Source of the DNA: Marinobacter maroccanus
GTDB lineage: Bacteria > Pseudomonadota > Gammaproteobacteria > Pseudomonadales > Oleiphilaceae
NCBI RefSeq assembly: GCF_002933275.1
Contig: NZ_PSSX01000005.1
Span: forward strand, 124,001-188,000
Length of the DNA stretch: 64,000 bases
Direction of reading: 5' to 3'
Part shown: one piece after another, positions 8,399 to 17,758 of the stretch
Layout of the letters: each line of letters starts with the position of its first letter
How positions within the stretch are numbered: position 1 is the stretch's first letter
Notes under the pieces: model-generated
The model's database searches: none
What the model saw: only the letters and a program-made list of their open reading frames with translations
Told to the model about the DNA's origin: nothing
Program-made: the position numbers and the translations under genes

Positions 8399-9871
8399 TC
8401 AGCTGTTGGCCCGTGCGTGCAGGCGACTGGTAATTTCCGCCAGTCGCTCGGTGACAATCTGTCGCTGCGGCGCGCCTGCGGGTAGCTTCTCCTGCGCCTG
8501 CCTGAGCTGACGCTGGGCAGATTCCAGATCGCCCATCAATACGTCGTATTCTGCCCGGGCGCGATGCACGCCGACAATGTTCCTTGCCATACCCTCGGCC
8601 TCGGCCAGTTTAAGCCAGAGATGTTCCTGTCCTGGCAGCTGACGGGTCAGTTGTTTCAGGTATTCAGCCGCTGCGGCGCCATTGCCGTCTGCTATCTCCG
8701 TGCGAGCCAGAGTGTGGATGATCGGATAATTCCCCGGATTCCTCGCCAGCGCGTCTTTCAGTACAGTCCGTGCCTCGTCCATACGATTCTGCGCCAGCCT
8801 GACTTCCGCCAGAGTCACCTGAAACGTGATTCGCCCGGGGTTCCTGGTAAGCAGGTCGTTCAGAATGTCCACGGCCTTGTCGTATTGTCTGTTTTCGAGG
8901 TAGGCCACGGACAAGCCATAACGGATAGCGTCGTTTCGCTGGGCCTCGGGTCGATTCAGGTAGGCCTCGAAGGTTTCCACGGCAACATCAGGCGAGGGTG
9001 CGTAGTGCACCTGAAGCCGGCTGCGCATCAGATGGTATTCCTGACCGTCCCGGATGTTTTCGTCCGGATACTGTTCTGCGCGGTTGCGGGTGTCGGCCAC
9101 ACGGCTCTGGGTTAACGGGTGTGTAGACAGGTACTCGGGCAGTCGATTTCCCTGCATGCGGTTCTGTCGCATCATGATTTCGAACATTTCCGGCATGCCA
9201 CGAGGATCCATGCCGGCGCTGGCCAGAATGTCGAGCCCGACGCGGTCGGCTTCCTGTTCATGGGCACGGCTGTAGGCGAGCATGTTCTGGGCTGCCAGGG
9301 CCTGGGTCCCGGCAATAGCGGCAAAGCCGATATCCGACTGGGTGACTGCCGACAACACAATGCCGGCAATCATGCCAGCCAGTGTGAGTGGCGCACTGGT
9401 TTCCTGTTGTTCCATGCGCCGGGCAAAATGCCGCTGGCTAAGATGGGCAAGCTCGTGGGCCAGAACGGAAGCAAACTGTTGCTCCGTTGCAGCATTGAGG
9501 AACAGGCCGCCGTTGACGCCGACAATGCCGCCGGGCACTGCGAACGCGTTGATGGCGGAGCTATCAATCAGCGCCAGGGTCAAGTCCCGGTTCTGAAGTG
9601 GCGCCGAGGGGACCAGTCGATAGGTGATGGCGCTCAAATAGTCATAAACCAGGGGGTCGCTGATCCTCGGTGCCGATCGGCGGATAGACACCATGACTTG
9701 CTGGCCGATATCCGATTCCTGCTGGCCCGCGATCAGGCCTCCGCCACTGCCACCAATACTCGGTAGCCTGCTTTCCTGGGCATGGCCCGGCAGGGCAACG
9801 AGCAACAATGCCAGCAGGGCGGTGACGGCCAGTGCCGGTAGCGTTCGGGGTCGGGGCTGATAAACAATCAT
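8399..9871 (-). CDS. BepA/YfgC-like periplasmic M48 metalloprotease with TPR repeats
   Basis: A 490 aa exported protein with a signal peptide cut near PGHAQ (about residue 32). The M48 zinc motif HELAH is at about residues 139-143, and the third ligand lies in the conserved EQEADRVG near residue 208. From about residue 290 the sequence is TPR-like helical repeats. In E. coli, BepA assembles LptD and degrades misfolded outer-membrane proteins, and this domain order matches. It is convergent with nadA and divergent from the TusA-like gene. Confidence 0.9.
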   Translation of the reverse strand: MIVYQPRPRTLPALAVTALLALLLVALPGHAQESRLPSIGGSGGGLIAGQQESDIGQQVMVSIRRSAPRISDPLVYDYLSAITYRLVPSAPLQNRDLTLALIDSSAINAFAVPGGIVGVNGGLFLNAATEQQFASVLAHELAHLSQRHFARRMEQQETSAPLTLAGMIAGIVLSAVTQSDIGFAAIAGTQALAAQNMLAYSRAHEQEADRVGLDILASAGMDPRGMPEMFEIMMRQNRMQGNRLPEYLSTHPLTQSRVADTRNRAEQYPDENIRDGQEYHLMRSRLQVHYAPSPDVAVETFEAYLNRPEAQRNDAIRYGLSVAYLENRQYDKAVDILNDLLTRNPGRITFQVTLAEVRLAQNRMDEARTVLKDALARNPGNYPIIHTLARTEIADGNGAAAAEYLKQLTRQLPGQEHLWLKLAEAEGMARNIVGVHRARAEYDVLMGDLESAQRQLRQAQEKLPAGAPQRQIVTERLAEITSRLHARANS

Positions 9872-10007
9872 GTAGTGCCAGGTGCCTGTGGTCTGAGTCG
9901 CCGCTTTGACAGCGGTTTACGATAAAAAGTTCTGATCCCCTCCTTGAAGAGGATTGTGATGCAATACATTATCACTGTCGGCATAATGCCCGCTTGTTAA
10001 ATCCGCT

Positions 10008-10013
10008 TATAAT
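10008..10013 (+). promoter_or_regulatory. -10 box for the TusA-like/perM pair
   Basis: A consensus TATAAT lies 23 bases before the ATG at 10037 in the divergent gap after the BepA-like gene. No matching -35 is obvious. Transcription from here would give a short leader, and the downstream start has only a weak GAGAG ribosome-binding sequence. Confidence 0.4.
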
Positions 10014-10036
10014 TTCTGCGAGAGTGTATCGCTAGT

Positions 10037-10264
10037 ATGGTTGATCGAACGCTTGATGCCTCCGGGTTACGCTGCCCCATGCCCCTGCTTAAGACCAAAT
10101 TGGAGCTGAACAGCATGGCGCCGGGTGAAGAACTCGAGGTCATTGCCACGGATGCCGGCTCGGCCCGCGATATTCCGGCTTTTTTGCAGTTGTCCGATCA
10201 CAGGTTGATGAGTAGCTCTGAAACCGCCGGGCAGTATCGGTTTGTGATAAAGTGCGGCGGTTAA
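10037..10264 (+). CDS. TusA-family sulfur-carrier-like protein
   Basis: A 75 aa cytosolic protein with the TusA (SirA/YedF) signature LRCPMPLLKTK near the N-terminus; Cys13 in CPxP is the family's persulfide-carrying residue. The short alpha/beta fold ends in VIKCGG with a second Cys. TusA proteins pass sulfur for tRNA thiolation or sulfur oxidation, but several paralogous families share this motif and the exact role is not visible. It is 16 bp upstream of the PerM-type permease and likely cotranscribed with it. Confidence 0.85.
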   Translation: MVDRTLDASGLRCPMPLLKTKLELNSMAPGEELEVIATDAGSARDIPAFLQLSDHRLMSSSETAGQYRFVIKCGG

Positions 10265-10280
10265 GGATTCGGAGCTGTAA

Positions 10281-11360
10281 ATGATCAGGACACTACGCGG
10301 TCTCGCCCACAAGTATTTCTCGGATGAAGAAGCCGTCATCCTGTTTCTTATACTGGTAACAGGAACCATCTTCGTTATCTGGTTCGGTGCCATGCTTGCG
10401 CCGGCCATTGCTTCGCTGATCGTAGCCTTTATTCTGCAGGGCCTGGTGACCAAGCTCAACAAGCTGGGCGTGCCGGAGACGGTTTCCATAGTGGGTGTTT
10501 TCCTGGTCTTCCTCGGCGTGCTTGTTGGGTTCCTGTTTGGTCTGCTGCCTTTAATCTGGACCCAGCTGAGCAATCTGGCAGGTGAGGCGCCGCGCATCAT
10601 CCGGGAGCTGCAGTCCTATCTTGAGCTTTTGCCAGAGGAGTATCCGCACCTGATTTCGGGCGAGGCGGTGACCACGATCTACAGCCAGGTAAGCACCGAA
10701 GTGGGCCACATGACCCAGTGGTTGGTGTCTTTCTCACTGTCGAGCATTCCGGATCTGGTGGCGTTATTGATCTACATGGTGCTGGTGCCCATCCTGGTAT
10801 TTTTCTTCCTGAAGGACCGGGAGGTTCTGCTCAACTCCATTGCCAGGCTTTTGCCACCACAGCGCCCAATGATGTTGCAGATCTGGCACGAGGTGAATCT
10901 CCAGTGCGCCAACTATGTCCGGGGTAAGGCAGTCGAGATACTGATCGTTGGCGGCGCCACCTATATCGGTTTCAAGCTGTTGGGTATGCCCTATGCCGCG
11001 TTGCTCTCGCTGCTAGTTGGCCTGAGCGTGGTTATTCCATACATCGGTGCCGCTGTTGTCACCATCCCCGTTGCGGTGATTGCCCTGTTCGCCTTTGGCT
11101 GGGGCAGTCAGTTTATCTGGGTTATGGTGGTGTACGGCGTTATCCAGGCGCTGGATGGCAACGTACTGGTTCCAATTCTCTTCTCGGAGGTGAACAATCT
11201 GCACCCGGTGGCGATCATCGTCGCGGTATTGTTCTTCGGTGGCATCTGGGGCTTGTGGGGTGTTTTCTTTGCCATTCCGCTGGCCACCATGCTCAAAGCG
11301 GTGTTTGCCGCCTGGCCGGTGAAGGAGTCAGCGCCGCTGACCGAGACCAGCGACGCCTGA
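10281..11360 (+). CDS. AI-2E family (PerM-like) membrane transporter
   Basis: A 359 aa protein with about eight transmembrane segments: a pair near residues 25-60, one near 70-95, and a group from about 155 to 335 after a soluble stretch. The C-terminal region (LGMPYAALLSLLVGLSVVIPYIGAAVV, ALDGNVLVPILFSEVNNLHPV and GIWGLWGVFFAIPLATMLKAV) is typical of the AI-2E/PerM family. Members export small molecules or act as Na+/H+ antiporters; the substrate here is unknown. GGAG lies 6 bases before the ATG. Confidence 0.9.
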   Translation: MIRTLRGLAHKYFSDEEAVILFLILVTGTIFVIWFGAMLAPAIASLIVAFILQGLVTKLNKLGVPETVSIVGVFLVFLGVLVGFLFGLLPLIWTQLSNLAGEAPRIIRELQSYLELLPEEYPHLISGEAVTTIYSQVSTEVGHMTQWLVSFSLSSIPDLVALLIYMVLVPILVFFFLKDREVLLNSIARLLPPQRPMMLQIWHEVNLQCANYVRGKAVEILIVGGATYIGFKLLGMPYAALLSLLVGLSVVIPYIGAAVVTIPVAVIALFAFGWGSQFIWVMVVYGVIQALDGNVLVPILFSEVNNLHPVAIIVAVLFFGGIWGLWGVFFAIPLATMLKAVFAAWPVKESAPLTETSDA

Positions 11361-11367
11361 AAGGTGC

Positions 11368-11835
11368 TCAAAGCGCCTTTACAGCTTCCAGGACCTCGTC
11401 TGCGTGGCCTTTGACTTTCACACCACGCCATTCCGCTCTCAGCACCCCGTCCTTATCTATCAGGAAGGTGCTGCGATCGACGCCCATGTACTCCTTGCCG
11501 TAGAGCTTTTTCAGCTTGATCACGTCGAAAAGGTTGCAAAGGGCTTCGTCCTTGTCTGAAATCAGGTGGAAGGGAAACTCATGCTTGGCCCGGAAATTTT
11601 CATGGGCTTTCAGGCCGTCTCTTGATACCCCGAGAATAACCGTATCCAGTTCTTCAAATTGCTTCATCCGGTCCCGGAAGTCCTGGCCTTCGGTGGTGCA
11701 GCCGGGAGTGTTGTCTTTCGGGTAGAAATAGATCACTACGTTCTGGCCTTTAAGATCGTCCAGCCGAATGGTCTGGTCTCCGGTTGCCGGAGCTTCAAAA
11801 TCCGGAACGGGTTTGTTTAACTCAACGGATGGCAT
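11368..11835 (-). CDS. bcp: Thioredoxin-dependent peroxiredoxin Bcp
   Basis: A 155 aa BCP/PrxQ-type peroxiredoxin that reduces H2O2 and organic hydroperoxides in the cytosol. The active site YPKDNTPGCTTEG holds the peroxidatic Cys46. The resolving Cys usually found four residues later in BCP proteins is replaced by Gly50, so this member should be 1-Cys or use a distant Cys (ALCNLF near residue 110). It is convergent with the permease and divergent from dapA, as in many Pseudomonas-like genomes. Confidence 0.93.
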   Translation of the reverse strand: MPSVELNKPVPDFEAPATGDQTIRLDDLKGQNVVIYFYPKDNTPGCTTEGQDFRDRMKQFEELDTVILGVSRDGLKAHENFRAKHEFPFHLISDKDEALCNLFDVIKLKKLYGKEYMGVDRSTFLIDKDGVLRAEWRGVKVKGHADEVLEAVKAL

Positions 11836-11854
11836 GACATCTCCTTTAATTCCC

Positions 11855-11883
11855 TTGTGTCAGTTCGTGCCCAACATTACCAT
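11855..11883 (+). promoter_or_regulatory. Candidate sigma-70 promoter for dapA
   Basis: TTGTGT at 11855-11860 and TACCAT at 11878-11883 are separated by 17 bases in the bcp-dapA gap. Transcription would start near 11890, with the dapA ATG at 11910 preceded by a GGAGC ribosome-binding site. It is inferred from hexamers and spacing. Confidence 0.4.
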
Positions 11884-11909
11884 ATCGGTTTTATTCGGAC
11901 GGAGCTTTT

Positions 11910-12788
11910 ATGATTACGGGTAGCCTTGTCGCACTGGTCACGCCCATGCATCCAAACGGTGACATTCACTGGGAGGATCTGGACAAGCTGGTAGACTTTC
12001 ATATTGAAAACGGCACGCACGGCATTGTTGCTGTGGGCACCACCGGCGAATCCGCAACGCTCGACCCGGAAGAGCATTGCCAGACCATTGGCCATATCAT
12101 CAAACGCGTTGATGGACGTATCCCGGTCATTGCCGGTACGGGCGGTAACAGCACCCGTGAGGCCATTGAACTGACTGCGGAAGCCCACAAGCTTGGCGCC
12201 GATGCCTGTCTGCTCGTTGTTCCCTACTACAACAAACCCACCCAGGAAGGCCTGTACCAGCATTTCAAAGCCATTGCCGAAGCCGTCCCCGGGATGAACC
12301 AGATGCTGTACAACGTGCCGGGTCGAACGGCCTGTGACATGCTGAACGAGACCGTGCTTCGGCTTGCCGATATCCCCAATATCGTGGGTATCAAGGACGC
12401 CACCGGCAATATTCCCCGCGGTGCTGAACTGATCGAAGCCTTGAACGGCCGTCTGGCGGTCTACTCGGGTGATGATGCCACTGCAGCGGAGTTGATGCTG
12501 GCCGGTGCCAAGGGCAACGTCTCGGTTACTGCCAACGTTGCCCCGAAGGCGATGTCCCAGCTATGCGAAGCGGCCGTTGCCGGAAACCGTGAGGAGACCG
12601 AGCGCCTTAACGAACTGCTCATGCCTCTCAACCGGAAGCTGTTCCTCGAGGCGAACCCGATTCCGGTGAAGTGGGCACTCCATCGCATGGGGATGATTGG
12701 AGAAGGCATTCGCCTGCCGCTGACACCGCTCAGCGAAAAATTCCATGGCGAAGTGGAAGATGCCCTCAAGGCCTCAGGTGTACTCTGA
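11910..12788 (+). CDS. dapA: 4-hydroxy-tetrahydrodipicolinate synthase DapA
   Basis: DapA condenses pyruvate with aspartate semialdehyde, the first committed step to lysine and diaminopimelate. The 292 aa product has the TIM-barrel family's key residues: Thr45-Thr46 in VGTTGES, Tyr107 in PYYNKP, Tyr134 in LYNVPGRT, and the Schiff-base Lys162 in GIKDATG. The length is normal. bamC begins 35 bp after its stop, as in E. coli. Confidence 0.97.
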   Translation: MITGSLVALVTPMHPNGDIHWEDLDKLVDFHIENGTHGIVAVGTTGESATLDPEEHCQTIGHIIKRVDGRIPVIAGTGGNSTREAIELTAEAHKLGADACLLVVPYYNKPTQEGLYQHFKAIAEAVPGMNQMLYNVPGRTACDMLNETVLRLADIPNIVGIKDATGNIPRGAELIEALNGRLAVYSGDDATAAELMLAGAKGNVSVTANVAPKAMSQLCEAAVAGNREETERLNELLMPLNRKLFLEANPIPVKWALHRMGMIGEGIRLPLTPLSEKFHGEVEDALKASGVL

Positions 12789-12823
12789 GTTTGCTTAAAT
12801 CATCCCATCCCCGGAGTAGCCTG

Positions 12824-13921
12824 ATGCAGGTTCTAAAAGGAACCGGTAGTACCCTGATGTTGAAACCCGTTGTTATTGTATCCGGGCTGCTGCTTCTGGC
12901 TGCAGCCTCGGGATGCAGTCTTGTTGAAGATCGTTCCGAACGCTATGTGAATGCGAGGGAAGGGAAGCCCCTGGAATTGCCGGCAACCGCTGACGATTCC
13001 CGCTTCAGCCAGACCATGCCAATCCGTGATGTCCAGCCGGCCGACGCTAGCAAGATGTATCCGTCCGATATACCGCAGCCGCCGGATATGACCTCGGACA
13101 TCCTGGATGAAAACTACGTGATTGAAGAGCTCGATGGCAGGCTCTGGCTGTTGGTCAACGACGTGCCCGGAAGAATCTGGCCGGCGGTAAACGGCTACCT
13201 GTCCGAGCGTGGTCTGGGTGTTGGCTTCGACAGTCCTCAACTGGGCATCCTTCAGACGGAGATTGCCAACTTCAGCAAGCGGGCCCGGACTCTGGTAGAG
13301 CTTTCCGATAACCCGTCTGCCGGCGAACAGAAAGTGGTCCTTCAGGTGCGTATGGCCCCCGGCGTTCGCCGCAAGACCACCGAAATTCAGGTGCGCAAAT
13401 TGGAGGTTCCGGATCAGCCGGACGAGCTGATCCCCTGGGCCGGTGTATCCGATCCTTCCGAGCAGGCGTTGGAATTGCAGAGGCGCCTGTTGTCTGATTT
13501 GGGCGATTTCCTCAGGGCCCGGGAGGAAACCAAGTCCTTTTCCCGTGCCGCGTCGGGTATGGTCAGCGATCCCCTGGTTCGCCTGATCTCGGAAAATGAT
13601 GAGGCGGTCGCGATCCGCATGGAGCTTGATTACGGTCGCTCCTGGGCGGAAGTAAGCCGGGCACTGACGGACTCGGGAGTTCCTGTTGTTGATCTTAACC
13701 GCAGTGAAGGCTGGTTCCATGTTGACTTCCGCACCGAAGATGAGCGAGATCCGGGCTGGTTCAGCTGGTTCAGCGACAAGGAAGCACCCCGGCATACCCA
13801 CACAGTGAGCCTTAGCCAGCAGAGCGACGCCATTGTCATCTCTGCCGAGGAGGTTGCGGGCTACACCGGCAGCCGCACGACGCCGGATCTGCTCGCGCAA
13901 CTATTCGATTACCTATACTGA
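12824..13921 (+). CDS. bamC: Outer-membrane assembly lipoprotein BamC (NlpB)
   Basis: BamC is a lipoprotein of the BamABCDE machine that inserts beta-barrel proteins. ATG 12824 has GGAG 7 bases upstream (12813-12816) and gives 365 aa. A second in-frame ATG at 12857 lacks a good ribosome site. The signal ends in lipobox AASGC. A poorly structured N-terminal segment (MPIRDVQPADASKMYPSDIPQPPDM) precedes two helix-grip domains, as in the family. It follows dapA, the classic neighbour. Confidence 0.9.
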   Translation: MQVLKGTGSTLMLKPVVIVSGLLLLAAASGCSLVEDRSERYVNAREGKPLELPATADDSRFSQTMPIRDVQPADASKMYPSDIPQPPDMTSDILDENYVIEELDGRLWLLVNDVPGRIWPAVNGYLSERGLGVGFDSPQLGILQTEIANFSKRARTLVELSDNPSAGEQKVVLQVRMAPGVRRKTTEIQVRKLEVPDQPDELIPWAGVSDPSEQALELQRRLLSDLGDFLRAREETKSFSRAASGMVSDPLVRLISENDEAVAIRMELDYGRSWAEVSRALTDSGVPVVDLNRSEGWFHVDFRTEDERDPGWFSWFSDKEAPRHTHTVSLSQQSDAIVISAEEVAGYTGSRTTPDLLAQLFDYLY

Positions 13922-13932
13922 TTCAGGAAGGA

Positions 13933-13954
13933 GCCGCCCCGGGCGGCCCCTTTT
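13933..13954 (+). terminator. Hairpin after bamC
   Basis: GCCGCCC (13933-13939) and GGGCGGC (13941-13947) are perfect arms, followed by CCCTTTTC. The stem is strong but the T-run is short. It is probably a weak or partial terminator between bamC and purC, which starts at 13967. Confidence 0.5.
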
Positions 13955-13966
13955 CGGAGAACCCTA

Positions 13967-14680
13967 ATGGAAAAACGCGAAGAACTTTACGCCGGCAAGG
14001 CAAAATCTGTCTATCGTACCGACGACCCAGAGCGGTTTGTGCTGGTGTTCCGTGACGACACCTCCGCCTTCGATGGCGAGAAAAAGGAACAGCTCAATCG
14101 CAAGGGCATGGTGAACAACAAGTTCAATGCGTTCATTATGGAAAAGCTTGAGGCGGCGGGCGTACCCACCCATTTCGAGGGACTGCTGTCGTCCACCGAA
14201 TCGCTCGTGAAGAAACTGGACATGATTCCGGTTGAGTGCGTGGTTCGTAACGTCTCCGCTGGCAGCCTTTGCCGCCGCCTGGGCGTGGAAGAAGGGCAGG
14301 AGCTGAATCCGCCCACCTACGAACTGTTCTTGAAAAACGACGCTCTCCACGATCCCATGGTCAACGAATCCCTCGCCGTCAGCTTCGGCTGGGCTGCAGC
14401 CGACGAGCTTGAGCAGATGAAAGCGTTGACATACCGGGTGAACGACGTGCTCAAAGCCCTGTTTGACGAGGCCGGCATGCTGTTGGTGGACTACAAGCTG
14501 GAGTTCGGTCGCAGTGAAGGCAGGATTGTACTGGGTGACGAATTCAGCCCTGACGGTTGCCGGATCTGGGACAAGGAAACCCGCAAGAAAATGGATAAGG
14601 ATCGCTTCCGCCAGGGGCTGGGGGATGTGATTGAAACATACGAGGAAGTCGGGCGCCGTCTTGGAATCCAGTTCGACTGA
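13967..14680 (+). CDS. purC: SAICAR synthase PurC
   Basis: PurC joins aspartate to CAIR in purine synthesis. The 237 aa product begins [16 protein letters not shown], with the ATP-binding [10 protein letters not shown] region. It contains [13 protein letters not shown], the substrate segment [15 protein letters not shown] and the C-terminal DYKLEFGR and [14 protein letters not shown] motifs. The length is standard for the bacterial single-domain form. The gene lies between bamC and a barrel-protein gene. Confidence 0.97.
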   Translation: MEKREELYAGKAKSVYRTDDPERFVLVFRDDTSAFDGEKKEQLNRKGMVNNKFNAFIMEKLEAAGVPTHFEGLLSSTESLVKKLDMIPVECVVRNVSAGSLCRRLGVEEGQELNPPTYELFLKNDALHDPMVNESLAVSFGWAAADELEQMKALTYRVNDVLKALFDEAGMLLVDYKLEFGRSEGRIVLGDEFSPDGCRIWDKETRKKMDKDRFRQGLGDVIETYEEVGRRLGIQFD

Positions 14681-14710
14681 TAGAAACAGACAACGAATAA
14701 AAGGTGTGTC

Positions 14711-15442
14711 ATGCGTAAACTGATGCTTGCTGTAGGTGGTTCACTGATCCTGGTGGCGCCTCTGTCACAGGCCGACGTGGTTGGGTTGGGGGCCAGCGTG
14801 AGTTACTGGGATTCCGATCTTTCCGGTAAGGCTGCCACCAATAACGATGTTGTGGATGTCGAGAACGACCTGAATCTCGACAGCGATACCAACGCCAATG
14901 CCTCCCTGTACCTTGAGCATCCGGTGCCGCTGTTGCCCAATGTTCGGTTGAACTACACTTTGGTTGAACAGAGTGGTCGAGGCGATGTAGGTCTCGCTGG
15001 CTTCGACGGCGTTACTGGTGAGGTCCAGTCTGATCTGGATCTGGAACAGCTGGATCTGACCCTGTATTACGAAGTGCTTGATAACTGGGTAAACCTTGAT
15101 CTTGGCCTGACCGCACGCGATTTTTCCGGAGAGCTGATTGTTAAAGAGGCGCTGACTGGCGTTCCATCGAGCCAAACCAAGGTCGACGCTGTTATCCCCA
15201 TGGGCTACCTGGCAGCGCGTTTCGATCTGCCGTTAACCGGTCTGTCTGTGGGGGCAGAAGGTAATTTCATCAGCTTCGACGGCGACTCGCTGCACGATTT
15301 CAACGCCTACGGCCAGTATGAGATCTCACTGATCCAGTTCCGTGCAGGCTATCGTCAGATGTCCATTGATTACGAAGACGACAATGATCGCCTGGATGTC
15401 GAGATTGGTGGCCCGTTCGTAAGTGCAGGCGTTTCGTTCTAA
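14711..15442 (+). CDS. Outer-membrane beta-barrel protein (TIGR04219-like)
   Basis: A 243 aa exported protein with a signal peptide ending near LSQA-DV. The mature part alternates polar and hydrophobic residues in strand-like segments ([42 protein letters not shown]) and ends in an aromatic residue (SAGVSF), the usual barrel-insertion signal. I recall similar proteins grouped as TIGR04219 family outer-membrane proteins, with no known function. The epimerase start follows by 28 bp, so the two may be cotranscribed. Confidence 0.75.
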   Translation: MRKLMLAVGGSLILVAPLSQADVVGLGASVSYWDSDLSGKAATNNDVVDVENDLNLDSDTNANASLYLEHPVPLLPNVRLNYTLVEQSGRGDVGLAGFDGVTGEVQSDLDLEQLDLTLYYEVLDNWVNLDLGLTARDFSGELIVKEALTGVPSSQTKVDAVIPMGYLAARFDLPLTGLSVGAEGNFISFDGDSLHDFNAYGQYEISLIQFRAGYRQMSIDYEDDNDRLDVEIGGPFVSAGVSF

Positions 15443-15470
15443 GGATGACATTCCGTTCAAGGAGAGACAC

Positions 15471-16478
15471 TTGAAGATTCTTGTAACCGGCACGGCCGGG
15501 TTTATCGGTTCTCACCTGGCACATCGCCTGCTCGACCGGGGCGATGAAGTTATTGGCGTTGATAACGTCAATGACTACTACGATGTGAACCTGAAGGAAG
15601 CCCGGCTGCAGCGCCTGACTGGCAAGGCAGGATTCACCGAGGTCCGCGAGGATGTGGCCGACCGTGCCGCCATGGAAGCGCTTTTTGCCGAGCACAAACC
15701 GGAGCGGGTGGTGCATCTGGCAGCTCAGGCGGGTGTGCGGTATTCCATCGAGAATCCGCACGCCTACGTGGATGCCAACCTTGTTGGCTTCATGAACATC
15801 CTCGAGGGTTGCCGGCACAACAAGGTGAAGCACCTCGTATACGCCTCAAGCAGCTCGGTATACGGCGCGAACGAGACCATGCCGTTCTCGGTGCACGACA
15901 ACGTGGATCATCCTCTGAGTCTCTACGCCGCCTCCAAGAAGGCGAATGAGCTCATGGCCCACACATACAGCCACCTGTACAACCTGCCAACCACAGGCCT
16001 GCGGTTTTTCACGGTCTATGGTCCATGGGGCCGGCCGGATATGGCGCTGTTTATCTTTACCAAAAAGATACTCGCGGGAGAGCCCATCGACGTCTTTAAC
16101 CATGGCCACCACCGCCGGGATTTCACTTACATCGACGACATCGTGGAAGGCGTGATCCGGACCCTGGATCATGTTGCCGAACCCAACGGCGAGTGGAGTG
16201 GTGCAACTCCGGATCCCGGCACCAGTAAGGCGCCGTATCGATTGTATAACATTGGAAGTAACAACCCGGTTGAACTGTCCCGGTTCATCGAGATTATTGA
16301 GGAACGGGTTGGCAAGAAAGCGGAGAAAAACCTGCTGCCGTTACAGCCGGGCGACGTGCCCGCCACCTACGCCAATGTCGATGATCTGATTAACGATGTA
16401 GGCTACAAGCCGGCGACTCCCGTAGAGGAGGGGATTGCCAGGTTTGTCGACTGGTATCGGGACTTCTACAACGTATGA
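15471..16478 (+). CDS. NAD-dependent UDP-sugar epimerase (UDP-glucuronate 4-epimerase-like)
   Basis: An extended SDR enzyme of 335 aa. The start is TTG at 15471 with GGAG 6 bases upstream; it places the NAD-binding GTAGFIGS at residues 7-14. The catalytic Ser region SSSSVYG is near 127-132, and Tyr152 and Lys156 lie in YAASKK. The stretch [21 protein letters not shown] matches the GalE-like group that epimerises UDP-glucuronate to UDP-galacturonate. It is probably for surface polysaccharide, although the main EPS locus is 31 kb away. Confidence 0.88.
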   Translation: MKILVTGTAGFIGSHLAHRLLDRGDEVIGVDNVNDYYDVNLKEARLQRLTGKAGFTEVREDVADRAAMEALFAEHKPERVVHLAAQAGVRYSIENPHAYVDANLVGFMNILEGCRHNKVKHLVYASSSSVYGANETMPFSVHDNVDHPLSLYAASKKANELMAHTYSHLYNLPTTGLRFFTVYGPWGRPDMALFIFTKKILAGEPIDVFNHGHHRRDFTYIDDIVEGVIRTLDHVAEPNGEWSGATPDPGTSKAPYRLYNIGSNNPVELSRFIEIIEERVGKKAEKNLLPLQPGDVPATYANVDDLINDVGYKPATPVEEGIARFVDWYRDFYNV

Positions 16479-16481
16479 AAC

Positions 16482-16505
16482 AAGGGCCAGCGACTGCTGG
16501 CCCTT
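16482..16505 (+). terminator. Hairpin after the epimerase gene
   Basis: AAGGGCCAGC (16482-16491) and GCTGGCCCTT (16496-16505) are perfect 10-base arms around GACT. The following bases (CCTGT) give only a weak T-tract. It lies 4 bp after the epimerase stop and just before the lipocalin gene. Confidence 0.55.
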
Positions 16506-16539
16506 CCTGTATCTGATACCCGGAAATGGAGCCTCAGCG

Positions 16540-17085
16540 ATGATGGCAGTGTTCAGAAGATGGGTCCTGATCGCCGGACTCATTGGCCTGGTCGGCTGCA
16601 CCGGCCTTCCGACAGGTATTGAACCAGTCACCGGCTTTGATAGCGACCGCTACCTGGGTACCTGGTACGAAATCGCCCGTTTGGACCATTCCTTCGAGCG
16701 TGGTCTCACTAATGTTCGTGCCGAATACAGCCGAAATGACGACGGCAGCATCAAGGTCATCAATCGCGGCTTTAATGCCGAAAAAGGACAGTGGAAGGAG
16801 GCCGACGGTCGTGCGGTGTTTGTGGAGGATGAAAACACGGGCCACCTGAAGGTGTCTTTCTTCGGGCCCTTTTACGCTTCCTACGTAGTGTTTGAGCTCG
16901 ACAAGGAAGAGTATTCCTTCGCCTTTGTGACCGGCTACAACCGTGACTATCTCTGGTTTCTCTCACGCACGCCGGAAGTCAGCGAAGAGGCGATTGAGGC
17001 GTTCAGGGATCGGGCCAGGGCGGAAGGATTCGATCTGGATGAATTGGTCCTCGTAGGGCAGGAAAAGAACCTCGAGGAGCCCTAG
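16540..17085 (+). CDS. blc: Blc-type outer-membrane lipocalin lipoprotein
   Basis: A 181 aa bacterial lipocalin. The signal ends in lipobox LVGC near residue 20. The lipocalin core follows: the GxW motif GTWYEIARLDHSFERG, the strand pair VINRGFNAEKGQWKEADGRA, and FFGPFYASYVVFELD with the second conserved region YNRDYLWFLSRTP. E. coli Blc binds lysophospholipids and is used under envelope stress. ATG 16540 is followed at once by a second ATG, and either could be used. It is convergent with the RES gene (10 bp gap). Confidence 0.9.
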   Translation: MMAVFRRWVLIAGLIGLVGCTGLPTGIEPVTGFDSDRYLGTWYEIARLDHSFERGLTNVRAEYSRNDDGSIKVINRGFNAEKGQWKEADGRAVFVEDENTGHLKVSFFGPFYASYVVFELDKEEYSFAFVTGYNRDYLWFLSRTPEVSEEAIEAFRDRARAEGFDLDELVLVGQEKNLEEP

Positions 17086-17095
17086 GGGTACCCGC

Positions 17096-17731
17096 CTAAA
17101 GCGGTCTGAACTCCTCAAGCCGGGCGTACTTGGTAAACCGTTGGCCATCCCAGTAGAGTGTATAGTGGCCAGCCTGAACAACAGGTGTTGTTGCGGGTGG
17201 TCGGAACAGGGCAATGGCTTCTGCACCCGGGTTGCGGACCGAGTGATACAGAACCCCGAATTCACCCGCATTCAGAAGATCTGCGGCGACCTTCTGCCCG
17301 GGTTCATAGTTGGTTTCATGCATGTATTGGGACTGGTTCCGAAGGTCCACCAGAGCTTCAGCCACGTGGCCAGTGTAGCAACGGACCACTGCTGAAAAAT
17401 CGTTGCCAACACCAAAGCCCCGCCACACATTGCCGGCATGGTAGACCCATTCCCGAAGTGCCGTTTCAACAGAATCGCCCGCATAGTAAGTCCCACGGTT
17501 TCTGGTACGCCCCTCTGCGGGGTAGCAGAAGGACGCCATGACAGGGCTCCAGCCGGGGCCGGCCCGGAAGTCTGCTTTATCGACGTAACGGGGCCAATGT
17601 GCAATGCGGTCGCTGGTGGCGGACTCCAGCTCCGCAAGAATCATGGAGTCAGGGCTTTCAAAGCAGTCGACCGGAGGGTGCTTGCTATGGATGACCCGGT
17701 GATGCTTCCATTCAGGCTTTACACGATTCAA
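17096..17731 (-). CDS. RES-domain toxin (NAD-degrading), type II TA system
   Basis: A 211 aa RES-family protein. Family members deplete cellular NAD by phosphorolysis or hydrolysis when freed from their Xre-type antitoxin. The RES core is visible: NRGTYYAGDSVETALREW with conserved Tyr and Glu, VDLRNQSQYMHETNYEPGQKVAADL, and the Ser-containing VLYHSVRNPGAEAIALFRP. The start is TTG at 17731 with a good GGGAG upstream. The antitoxin gene ends 27 bp upstream, giving antitoxin-first order. Confidence 0.88.
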   Translation of the reverse strand: MNRVKPEWKHHRVIHSKHPPVDCFESPDSMILAELESATSDRIAHWPRYVDKADFRAGPGWSPVMASFCYPAEGRTRNRGTYYAGDSVETALREWVYHAGNVWRGFGVGNDFSAVVRCYTGHVAEALVDLRNQSQYMHETNYEPGQKVAADLLNAGEFGVLYHSVRNPGAEAIALFRPPATTPVVQAGHYTLYWDGQRFTKYARLEEFRPL

Positions 17732-17758
17732 CTCAGACTCCCTGTCTTTTTGATATTT

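Noticed and set aside
12833-13900. Minus-strand frame of about 355 codons opposite bamC
   Set aside because: Mirror of the bamC coding sequence without signal peptide or known domain; bamC has lipobox, ribosome site and the dapA context.
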